From Enterococcus_E cecorum_C (lineage in GTDB: Bacteria > Bacillota > Bacilli > Lactobacillales > Enterococcaceae), in NCBI RefSeq assembly GCF_052119425.1, contig NZ_JBQKFH010000001.1:1-64000 (forward strand): a stretch of DNA of 64,000 nt, written 5' to 3'. The notes under the pieces are model-generated. The model did not search any database and had not been told where the DNA came from. It saw only the letters and a program-made list of their open reading frames with translations. How positions within the stretch are numbered: the first letter of the stretch is position 1; each line of letters opens with the position of its first letter. Of this stretch, positions 8,801 to 14,754 are shown in pieces. Made by a program: the position numbers and the translations under genes.

Positions 8801-9440
8801 TAACCATTTGAATTCTAAACGTGGTGACCAACCATTATACGGTAGCCATCAACCAGCAAGTTTTGCCTCTGCGATGAAACGTGATCAACTAGCACAAACC
8901 ATTGCTACGTATGTTGATAAAGCGGTGAAGAGTGATCCAAGCTTGAAAGTCGTAATGACAGGTGACTTCAATGATTTTGAATTCAGTAACACTTTAGCGA
9001 TTCTTGAAGGCAAACAATTAGTGAACTTAGTCAAGACGCATCCAGCTGAAGACCGCTATTCATACTTCTATCTAGGAAATAGCGAAACACTTGATCATAT
9101 CTTAGTATCTAAAGACTTAGCGAAAAATGCTGTGTTCGACATGATTCATATCAATGCGATGTTTATGCAAGAGGATGGTCGCGCTTCTGACCATGATCCG
9201 GTAATGGTGCAATTAACCTTTACGAAACAAAATCCAGATGTTGGTGAAAAAGATAAAGATAAAGGTAAGGGCAATCCAACAGCTAATCAAGATAATAATA
9301 AAGGTAAATTACCTAAGAAATTGAAAAAAGATTTACCATCTGCCGGTACGAAGATTATGGGCTCATTGGTCATTATCGGTGTCGTGCTAATCGGTGCGGC
9401 AATTATTATTCGTATCTACAATACTAAAAAAGCAAAATAA
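5859..9440 (+). CDS. Cell-wall-anchored bifunctional 5'-nucleotidase / endonuclease-phosphatase
   Basis: A 1193-residue secreted enzyme resembling B. subtilis YhcR in architecture. Signal peptide is about residues 1-28. The calcineurin-like metallophosphatase domain (about 35-330) shows NDFHG (41-45), GDMVG, GNHE (128-131) and GHNH (293-296). The 5'-nucleotidase C-terminal domain (about 370-560) carries NNGGIR (421-426) and GGGDGF. An OB-like region follows (about 580-680). An endonuclease/exonuclease/phosphatase domain (about 835-1125) shows SYNIENF (840-846), E879, GDFND (1035-1039) and SDHDP (1110-1114). The C-terminus has a Lys-rich linker, the LPSAG sorting motif (1159-1163), a membrane segment and a KKAK tail. 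It probably degrades extracellular nucleotides and nucleic acids for salvage or to make adenosine. TTG at 5859 fits ribosome site AAGGTG; ATG at 5865 is the alternative. Confidence 0.92.
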   Translation: MKMKKLTKHLLVAGAVLSFGCFAPKILAEQTTVPVQVLGVNDFHGALSTTGSYYYPGGKISGAGGAALLSSKLNQMQANFVANHPTGQTLRVSAGDMVGASPANSGLLQDEPTIKAFNAMNFTVGTIGNHEFDEGLAEFNRILLGQAPSADSNFLDIVKSYPREASKMDLVIANLVNKSDGKIPFGWHPYTVKTLTDANGNSVKVGFIGVVTTEIPDLVLRKNWQDYQFLDEAQTIAKYEKELRENQKVNAIVVLAHVPSVQSGETTTGAVADMLAKLATIEPNHTVDAVFAGHNHVYTNGVNGKTRVMQSTSQGKGVAEITGEIDVATQDFVKVPDGQVVPVTKENLTPDEKVAAIVADADNRIADEQNKVIGAVDADTMVTREVNDNVQRESPLGNLITDGQRAMAKEAGYDVDFAMTNNGGIRADLLLGKDGMVTWGAAQAVQPFGNILQVVEMTGAQIKEVLEQQYDDEKYFLQISGLSYTFTENPTGDANQKYVVESMTKEDGNPITPEGRYKVVINDFLFGGGDGFKGFTNTKLLGAIDPDTETFVNYIQKSSAKGKMAVPALGRKLLYQERVAKVGEIQGHDHLGAFTHQNVTVKDVVVTAVENSSRFYVQDLHPDGDITTSDGMSVYFKNHNVKVGDQLELKGTVAEVFGAGYAEKEQTDLTITQLQATQVTKVATAQVPAPVVLGVDRKVPSQHIENDGFVNFDPNDDALDFWESLEGMLVAVNNAKILGPQKNGELFVLPGESTDILNHSGGLLLDEDYNPQIIALSTGDRKLRAKAKDTIEGKVAGPVTYSYGMYKVYLPKNSVKIKDGKLAREKTTIKASKDKLTIASYNIENFSANKASTSDEKVQRIAQSFVNDLNAPDIITLLEMQDNNGPIDDGKTDATQSAKRLIEAIEKAGGPSYQYIDVAPENNQDGGAPGANIRVGFLYNPKRVDYNASEAIGKGDELFKDTRKSLAGYFTFKGQKLLLIGNHLNSKRGDQPLYGSHQPASFASAMKRDQLAQTIATYVDKAVKSDPSLKVVMTGDFNDFEFSNTLAILEGKQLVNLVKTHPAEDRYSYFYLGNSETLDHILVSKDLAKNAVFDMIHINAMFMQEDGRASDHDPVMVQLTFTKQNPDVGEKDKDKGKGNPTANQDNNKGKLPKKLKKDLPSAGTKIMGSLVIIGVVLIGAAIIIRIYNTKKAK

Positions 9441-9450
9441 GCCTGAATAA

Positions 9451-9479
9451 GGGGTAGTCAGATTGGCTGCTCCTTTTTT
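9451..9479 (+). terminator. Terminator of the nucleotidase gene
   Basis: GGGGTAG pairs (two G-U wobbles) with CTGCTCC and is followed by six T. It lies 10 nt after the stop codon. Confidence 0.75.
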
Positions 9480-9497
9480 GTAACCATTAGTCTATCC

Positions 9498-9532
9498 AAA
9501 ACTCACTTCCATCTGTTTGGGGTGAGTTTTTT
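9498..9532 (+). terminator. Second tandem terminator
   Basis: AAAACTCACTT pairs with GGTGAGTTTT and ends in a T run. It backs up the first terminator and insulates the leu promoter. Confidence 0.75.
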
Positions 9533-9556
9533 GAAAAATTCCAAGCATTATGAAAA

Positions 9557-9571
9557 AATATTCAGAAAATT
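9557..9571. promoter_or_regulatory. CodY box upstream of the leu operon
   Basis: AATATTCAGAAAATT matches the CodY consensus AATTTTCWGAAAATT at 14 of 15 positions and ends 12 nt before the -35 box. CodY with branched-chain amino acids and GTP would repress leuABCD when nutrients are plentiful. Confidence 0.8.
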
Positions 9572-9583
9572 TAGCAAAAACTA

Positions 9584-9612
9584 TTGACTTTTAATTTTAA
9601 ATTAGGTAAATT
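9584..9612 (+). promoter_or_regulatory. leu operon promoter
   Basis: TTGACT (9584-9589), a 17-nt spacer and TAAATT (9607-9612) precede the leader peptide. The start point would fall near 9619. Confidence 0.65.
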
Positions 9613-9645
9613 CTAATAAAATATTAATTTAATTAGGTGAGTCAA

Positions 9646-9693
9646 ATGAAAAATAAAAAGGTTATGCATTTCGGTTTATTATTATTAAAATAG
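9646..9693 (+). CDS. Leucine leader peptide (attenuation)
   Basis: A 15-codon ORF encodes MKNKKVMHFGLLLLK with four consecutive TTA leucine codons (9676-9687). It has the ribosome site AGGTGAG 5 nt upstream. It is followed by a hairpin beginning right at the stop codon and by an intrinsic terminator. This is the classic arrangement in which ribosome stalling at Leu codons senses charged tRNA-Leu. I infer the function from composition and position; it is too short for database-based recognition. Confidence 0.85.
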   Translation: MKNKKVMHFGLLLLK

Positions 9694-9736
9694 AGAACTC
9701 TTTTTACCCAACCCAACAGTTGAAATAAAAGAGTTC
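9694..9736 (+). promoter_or_regulatory. Leader hairpin 1 of the leu attenuator
   Basis: AGAACTCTTTT (9694-9704) pairs perfectly with AAAAGAGTTCT (9726-9736). A ribosome stalled at the Leu codons would cover the 5' arm. The exact alternative antiterminator pairing is not resolved by eye. Confidence 0.65.
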
Positions 9737-9740
9737 TATT

Positions 9741-9775
9741 GGCATTGCATCAAAACAACATGCAATGCCTTTTTA
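9741..9775 (+). terminator. leu attenuator terminator
   Basis: GGCATTGCAT pairs with ATGCAATGCC and is followed directly by five T. It sits between the leader peptide and leuA, about 330 bp before the leuA start, so it must be read through for leuABCD expression. Confidence 0.85.
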
Positions 9776-9778
9776 ATT

Positions 9779-9914
9779 AGAGTTGTGAGAAGGGTTGAAC
9801 AGCTACAAGCAGCTAAGTTTGTCCGGAATGGCAGGAAAATCTATTTTGTTTAAAGATTTTCCTAGACAGGCCGGCTTAGATGCGATGTAGCTACCCTTCG
9901 AACACGGATTATAT
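9779..9914 (+). repeat. Palindromic tandem repeat, type B unit (copy B1)
   Basis: A unit of about 136 bp that folds as one long nested hairpin. Pairs are GAAGGGT (9789-9795) with ACCCTTC (9893-9899), AGCTAC (9801-9806) with GTAGCT (9887-9892), CTAAG with CTTAG, and an inner AGGAAAATCT with AGATTTTCCT. It is near-identical to 45211-45345. It starts directly behind the T tract of the leu attenuator and ends in the family junction (CGAACAC...ATAAGGTTGT). Confidence 0.85.
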
Positions 9915-10047
9915 AAGGTTGTAAATCGACTTGGTCAGCTACGAGCGGATAAGTTTGTCCAGCACGTCGGGAAAGTCCCCAAAGTTAAGACTTTCGCAGA
10001 CGAGAATGTCTTACGCCGAAGTAGCTAGTCGATTTGCACCGTCAAAT
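9915..10047 (+). repeat. Palindromic tandem repeat, type A unit (copy A1)
   Basis: A 133-bp unit following B1 directly. Its outer arms AAATCGACT (9923-9931) and AGTCGATTT (10027-10035), AGCTAC with GTAGCT, and an inner GAAAGTC with GACTTTC keep the architecture of type B while the paired bases differ. It is near-identical to 45077-45210. Confidence 0.85.
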
Positions 10048-10068
10048 AAGGTTGTAAATCGACATGTC
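10048..10068 (+). repeat. Truncated type A unit
   Basis: The first 16-17 bases of another type A unit (AAGGTTGTAAATCGAC) recur in phase after A1, then diverge shortly before the leuA ribosome site. This shows that units are laid down in tandem. Confidence 0.7.
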
Positions 10069-10105
10069 CAGCAAGTGAAAAAAAGAAAAAGGAGTGGCAG
10101 GTTCT

Positions 10106-11620
10106 ATGCGTAAAATTCAGTTTTTTGATACGACATTAAGAGATGGGGATCAAACCCCAGGCGTCAATTTTAATACTAAAGAAAAGGTACAAATCGCCCT
10201 ACAATTAGAAAAATGGGGAATAGATACGATTGAAGCGGGTTTTCCGATTGCTTCACCGGGAGATTTTGAAGCAGTGAGTGCGATTGCGAAGGCTTGTCAA
10301 AAGATGACAGTGGCAGGTTTAGCGCGTTGTCAGAAAAAAGATATTGATGCAGCATATGAAGCTTTAAAAGAGGCCAAATATCCACAAATTCATGTCTTTT
10401 TAGCAACCAGTCCTGTGCATATGGAATACAAATTAAAAATGACACCAAATGAAGTCTTGGCATCCATCAAAGAACATGTGACTTATGCGAAAAGTAAGTT
10501 TGAAAAAGTCCAATTTTCACCAGAAGATGCGACCAGAACAGAAAAGGACTTCCTACTAAAAGCTGTCCAGACTGCCATTGATGCGGGTGCGACCATTATC
10601 AATATTCCTGATACGGTAGGATATACCAACCCAACAGAATATGGTGCGATTTTTAAATTTCTGATTGAAAACATTCAAAGCAAGACGGAAATTACTTTTT
10701 CTTCTCATTGTCATGATGATTTAGGGATGGCCACGGCAAATGCATTGGCAGCTATCGAAAATGGGGCCAATCGTGTAGAAGGAACGGTCAATGGCATTGG
10801 TGAACGCGCTGGAAATACTGCACTAGAAGAAGTCGCAGTGGCTTTGCATATTCGCCAAAATTATTATCAAGCAACCAGCAAAATTGATCTAAGTGAAACC
10901 AAGTGTACCAGTGATTTGATTGCCCGACTATCAGGAATCAAGGTGCCGAAAAATAAAGCAGTTATTGGTGGAAATGCTTTTAGTCACGAGTCGGGTATCC
11001 ATCAAGACGGTGTGTTGAAAAATCCAGAAACCTATGAAATCATTACCCCACAATTGGTTGGAGTGAAAACTAATGCCTTGCCACTGGGTAAATTATCTGG
11101 GCGTCATGCCTTTGCCAATAAGCTAGAAGAATTAGGCTATCACTTTGATGAAGCAGAGCGCAATCTACTATTTAAGAAATTCAAAGTATTAGCAGATAAG
11201 AAAAAACAAGTAACCGATCAAGATATTCAAGCGTTGATTGCGGATAAACAAACGCGCGAGGCTGATTTGTATCAATTATCAGCCATTCAACTACAATATG
11301 TCTCCAATGGTTATCAAGCAGCCGTTGTATCGATTACGATGCCAGAGCAAGAAATTAAGACATCTTCAGCGATTGGTGATGGCAGTATTCAAGCCATTTA
11401 CAATGCGATTGATGACGTCTTTGAACAAAAACCAATCCTAACCAATTACGAAATTCAAGCCTTAACTAGTGGGGAAGATGCCCAAGCGGAGGTACGTGTC
11501 ACACTCACGAATCCACAGACAGCCACACAAATTAATGGAATCGGCGTGGACTTTGATGTGTTGAAAGCTTCAGCCAAGGCCTATGTCCATGCAAGTTCAA
11601 GTATGAAGGAAAGAGGATAA
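10106..11620 (+). CDS. leuA: 2-isopropylmalate synthase
   Basis: First committed step of leucine synthesis: acetyl-CoA plus 2-oxoisovalerate gives 2-isopropylmalate. The 504-residue protein has the HMGL-like barrel with DTTLRDGDQTPGV near residue 8, the metal-binding SHCHDDLGMAT near 200, and NGIGERAGNT near 230. A C-terminal LeuA regulatory domain (about 385-500) suggests leucine feedback inhibition. The frame reaches a GTG at 10094 overlapping the ribosome site; the ATG at 10106 is 12 nt after GGAG and is preferred. leuB follows after 3 nt. Confidence 0.96.
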   Translation: MRKIQFFDTTLRDGDQTPGVNFNTKEKVQIALQLEKWGIDTIEAGFPIASPGDFEAVSAIAKACQKMTVAGLARCQKKDIDAAYEALKEAKYPQIHVFLATSPVHMEYKLKMTPNEVLASIKEHVTYAKSKFEKVQFSPEDATRTEKDFLLKAVQTAIDAGATIINIPDTVGYTNPTEYGAIFKFLIENIQSKTEITFSSHCHDDLGMATANALAAIENGANRVEGTVNGIGERAGNTALEEVAVALHIRQNYYQATSKIDLSETKCTSDLIARLSGIKVPKNKAVIGGNAFSHESGIHQDGVLKNPETYEIITPQLVGVKTNALPLGKLSGRHAFANKLEELGYHFDEAERNLLFKKFKVLADKKKQVTDQDIQALIADKQTREADLYQLSAIQLQYVSNGYQAAVVSITMPEQEIKTSSAIGDGSIQAIYNAIDDVFEQKPILTNYEIQALTSGEDAQAEVRVTLTNPQTATQINGIGVDFDVLKASAKAYVHASSSMKERG

Positions 11621-11623
11621 GCA

Positions 11624-12667
11624 ATGAAAAAAATAGTGATTTTAGCCGGTGATGGCATCGGACCAGAAATTATGGACAGTGCGCTAAAAGTCTTTGAAGC
11701 AGCTAGTCCAACAATTACCAAAGAATATACCTTCGAAGCACATGTCTTTGGTGGTGCGGCCATTGACAAGACGGGAGAACCTTTGCCAGCAGAAACGTTA
11801 CAAGCCTGCCAAAGTGCTGATGCGATATTAATGGGCGCAATCGGTGGACCAAAATGGGAGCATGCCGAAAAAACACCAGAAGCGGGACTATTAGCCTTAC
11901 GAAAAGCATTGCATTTATTTGCGAATATTCGCCCAGTTCAAGTCCCACCCGCCCTTGTGAAGTATTCGCCCTTAAAACCAGAAATTGTCGCAGGAACGGA
12001 TTTGGTCGTCGTGAGGGAATTAACCAGCGGCATCTATTTTGGTGAACCGCGTCATCTGGGGGAAGATGAGGCTTATGATACGAATCGTTACCGCAAAGAA
12101 GAAATTGCGCGTATCTTACATCAAGCCTTTCAAATTGCCCAAACTCGCAATAAACGCGTGATGTCGGTGGATAAAGCCAATGTCTTAGCCACGAGTAAAT
12201 TATGGCGCAAGATTGCTAATGAAGTCGCCAAAGATTATCCAGATTGCACCTTAACGCATCAATATGTGGATTCAGCGGCGATGAAATTAGTCCAACAGCC
12301 AAATACCCTAGATGTTATCGTCACAGAAAATTTATTTGGCGATATCTTAAGTGATGAAGCTTCGGTCTTACCAGGAACTTTAGGGGTATTACCAAGTGCC
12401 AGTCATAGTATTAATGGTCCGTCACTTTATGAACCAATTCACGGCTCAGCACCTGATATCGCAGGGAAGAATATCGCGAATCCTGTTTCGATGATTTTAT
12501 CAGTCGTGATGATGTTGCGCCAATCCTTTAAAGAAGAAGCCCTTGCAGCGAAAATCGAGGCTGCTTGCTTTGAGGTAATGGACAGAGGGATTTTGACACC
12601 TGATTTAAATGGGACAGCAACTACGAGTGAATTTACCCAAGCCGTCATAACAGAACTAGAAAAATAA
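11624..12667 (+). CDS. leuB: 3-isopropylmalate dehydrogenase
   Basis: NAD-dependent oxidative decarboxylation of 3-isopropylmalate in leucine synthesis. The 347-residue protein has the nucleotide-fold start VILAGDGIGPEI and the family signature NLFGDILSDEASVLPGTLG near residues 245-263. It starts 3 nt after leuA with a ribosome site inside the leuA end. It acts between the LeuCD isomerase and the final transaminase. Confidence 0.96.
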   Translation: MKKIVILAGDGIGPEIMDSALKVFEAASPTITKEYTFEAHVFGGAAIDKTGEPLPAETLQACQSADAILMGAIGGPKWEHAEKTPEAGLLALRKALHLFANIRPVQVPPALVKYSPLKPEIVAGTDLVVVRELTSGIYFGEPRHLGEDEAYDTNRYRKEEIARILHQAFQIAQTRNKRVMSVDKANVLATSKLWRKIANEVAKDYPDCTLTHQYVDSAAMKLVQQPNTLDVIVTENLFGDILSDEASVLPGTLGVLPSASHSINGPSLYEPIHGSAPDIAGKNIANPVSMILSVVMMLRQSFKEEALAAKIEAACFEVMDRGILTPDLNGTATTSEFTQAVITELEK

Positions 12668-12681
12668 TAGAGGTGAAAGCG

Positions 12682-14058
12682 ATGCAGACACTATTTGAAA
12701 AAGTATGGCAAGAACATGTGATTAAAGGAGAAAAAGGACAAGCACAGTTAATTTATGTGGATTTGCAGATGATACATGAAGTTACCTCGCCACAAGCGTT
12801 TGAAGGCCTAAGACAAGCCAATCGTCCCGTGAGGTGTCCAGATAAGACCTTTGCGACAATGGATCACAACACACCGACTAAAGATATCTATAATATTACC
12901 GATTTAATTTCGAAAAAGCAGATTGATACGTTAAGAAAAAATTGCGAGGAGTTTGGCATTACGCTATGTGATAATGGCTCTGAACGTCAAGGTATCGTGC
13001 ACATGGTGGGACCTGAAGTAGGATTGACCCAGCCAGGTAAAGTGATTGTTTGTGGAGATTCGCATACCGCCACGCATGGTGCATTTGGGGCGATTGCTTT
13101 TGGGATTGGTACATCTGAAGTGGAGCACGTCCTAGCTACCCAAACCATTTGGCAAAAGCAACCTAAAACTCTAGGCATCAAAGTCAGCGGTCAATTACCT
13201 AAAGGCGTCTATGCCAAAGATATTATTCTTGCGTTGATTCGTAAATATGGGGTTGATTTTGGAGTCGGTTATGCAGCGGAATTTTATGGAGAAACGATTG
13301 AGGGCTTGTCCATGGAAGAGCGCATGACGATTTGTAATATGTCGATTGAAGGAGGCGCAAAAATTGGCATGATTCGCCCGGATGAAAAGACTTTTGAATA
13401 TATTAAAGGTCGTGAATATGCGCCTAAAGACTTTGAAGCAGCCGTAGCACATTGGCAAACGCTGTATACGGATGATGAATCTTGCTATGACCGCATTTTG
13501 ACGCTAGATGTATCGACTCTAGCCCCATATGTTACCTGGGGGACGAATCCAGAAATGGGCGTGGCATTTGATGAGGCCTTTCCAGCAATCAAGGACCATA
13601 ACGACACGCTAGCTTATGAATACATGGACCTTCATCCTGGACAAATGCCAAGTGAGATTCCGATTGAGTATGTCTTTATCGGTTCGTGTACCAATGGCCG
13701 TCTATCTGATTTACAAGAAGCGGCCCAATTCATTCGTGGCAAAAAAGTCCATCCTAAAGTCACCGCCATTGTCGTACCAGGCTCTAGACCGGTGAAAAAA
13801 GCAGCGGAGAAGATGGGCTTAGATCAAATCTTTAAAGAAGCCGGTTTTGAGTGGCGCGAACCAGGCTGCTCGATGTGTCTAGGGATGAATCCTGACCGCG
13901 TACCTGAATACGTCCATTGTGCCTCAACGTCTAACCGTAACTTTGTTGGCCGTCAAGGAAAGAATTCACGCACCCATCTTTGCTCTCCAGCCATGGCCGC
14001 CGCGGCAGCTATTCATGGACATTTTGTAGATATAAGAAAAGAAGTAGGTGAAAACTAA
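12682..14058 (+). CDS. leuC: 3-isopropylmalate dehydratase, large subunit
   Basis: With LeuD it isomerises 2- to 3-isopropylmalate. The 458-residue protein has the aconitase fold with 4Fe-4S ligands visible as GSCTNG (Cys near 335) and GCSMC (near 395). The open frame extends to a GTG at 12673, but GAGGTG (12670-12675) is the ribosome site for the ATG at 12682. Its TAA shares one base with the leuD ATG (TAATG), so the subunits are translationally coupled. Confidence 0.96.
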   Translation: MQTLFEKVWQEHVIKGEKGQAQLIYVDLQMIHEVTSPQAFEGLRQANRPVRCPDKTFATMDHNTPTKDIYNITDLISKKQIDTLRKNCEEFGITLCDNGSERQGIVHMVGPEVGLTQPGKVIVCGDSHTATHGAFGAIAFGIGTSEVEHVLATQTIWQKQPKTLGIKVSGQLPKGVYAKDIILALIRKYGVDFGVGYAAEFYGETIEGLSMEERMTICNMSIEGGAKIGMIRPDEKTFEYIKGREYAPKDFEAAVAHWQTLYTDDESCYDRILTLDVSTLAPYVTWGTNPEMGVAFDEAFPAIKDHNDTLAYEYMDLHPGQMPSEIPIEYVFIGSCTNGRLSDLQEAAQFIRGKKVHPKVTAIVVPGSRPVKKAAEKMGLDQIFKEAGFEWREPGCSMCLGMNPDRVPEYVHCASTSNRNFVGRQGKNSRTHLCSPAMAAAAAIHGHFVDIRKEVGEN

Positions 14059-14645
14059 TGGAAAAATTTACGATACACACCGGGCAAAGCGTCCCATTGA
14101 TGAATGATAATATTGATACGGACCAGTTGATACCTAAAACTTATCTCAAACGTGTGGAAAAATCAGGCTTTGGGGAGTTTTTATTTGATGATTGGCGCTA
14201 TCTAGCAGACCGCAGTTTAAATCCTGATTTTATCTTGAATCATCCGGACTATCAGCAGGCTACCATCCTAGTTGCTGGCGATAATTTTGGCTCGGGTTCT
14301 TCTCGTGAGCATGCTGCTTGGGCTTTGATGGATTATGGCTTTAAAGCGGTGATTGCCGGCAGTTTTAGTGATATCTTCTATATGAATGCGACAAAAAATG
14401 GTTTATTACCCATCGTATTAGACCAAAACGCGCGTGAAAAAATCGCCCATTTACCTAGCGATCATCAGCTAACGATTGATTTAGAAGCTCAAACTGTAAG
14501 TGTGGGTGAGGATACGTATCATTTTGATATCGATGAAACATGGAAGTATAAATTGCTTAATGGTTTAGATGAAATAGGGATTACGCTCCAATCTGCTGAT
14601 GAAATCACCGCCTATGAGCAGACGATTCCTAGCTATCGTGCTTAA
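14058..14645 (+). CDS. leuD: 3-isopropylmalate dehydratase, small subunit
   Basis: 195 residues, the swivel-domain partner of LeuC. Visible motifs are NIDTDQLIPK (near 16-25) and GDNFGSGSSREHAAW (near 72-86), which contacts substrate. It is the last gene of leuABCD; no ilv genes adjoin, so the 2-oxoisovalerate source must be encoded elsewhere or taken up. Confidence 0.96.
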   Translation: MEKFTIHTGQSVPLMNDNIDTDQLIPKTYLKRVEKSGFGEFLFDDWRYLADRSLNPDFILNHPDYQQATILVAGDNFGSGSSREHAAWALMDYGFKAVIAGSFSDIFYMNATKNGLLPIVLDQNAREKIAHLPSDHQLTIDLEAQTVSVGEDTYHFDIDETWKYKLLNGLDEIGITLQSADEITAYEQTIPSYRA

Positions 14646-14660
14646 AATCAGTTAGTAAGT

Positions 14661-14705
14661 CTACCAGTTGTGCTCATGTCTTCCCTATCTCCATCTCACT
14701 GGTAG
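14661..14705. terminator. Weak hairpin after leuD
   Basis: CTACCAGT (14661-14668) pairs with ACTGGTAG (14698-14705) across a 29-nt loop and lacks a strong T tract. It may be an RNA-stabilising hairpin ahead of the main terminator. Confidence 0.4.
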
Positions 14706-14716
14706 CTTTCTATATA

Positions 14717-14750
14717 AAAAACGCGCTGAAATTCCATCAAGCGCGTTTTT
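14717..14750. terminator. Bidirectional terminator between leuD and the LTA-synthase-like gene
   Basis: AAAACGCGCT pairs with AGCGCGTTTT, flanked by A and T runs, so it serves both convergent genes. Confidence 0.88.
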
Positions 14751-14754
14751 GTAT

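Noticed and set aside
9779..10068. Reading the tandem hairpins as integron attC sites or as T-boxes
   Set aside because: They lack the attC core bases and integrase context and lack the T-box sequence GGTGGTACC; only the hairpin architecture is shared.
9913..10113. 60-codon open frame across the leu repeat array
   Set aside because: It is a read-through of repeat sequence with no ribosome site; the same frame is not preserved in the 45-kb copies.
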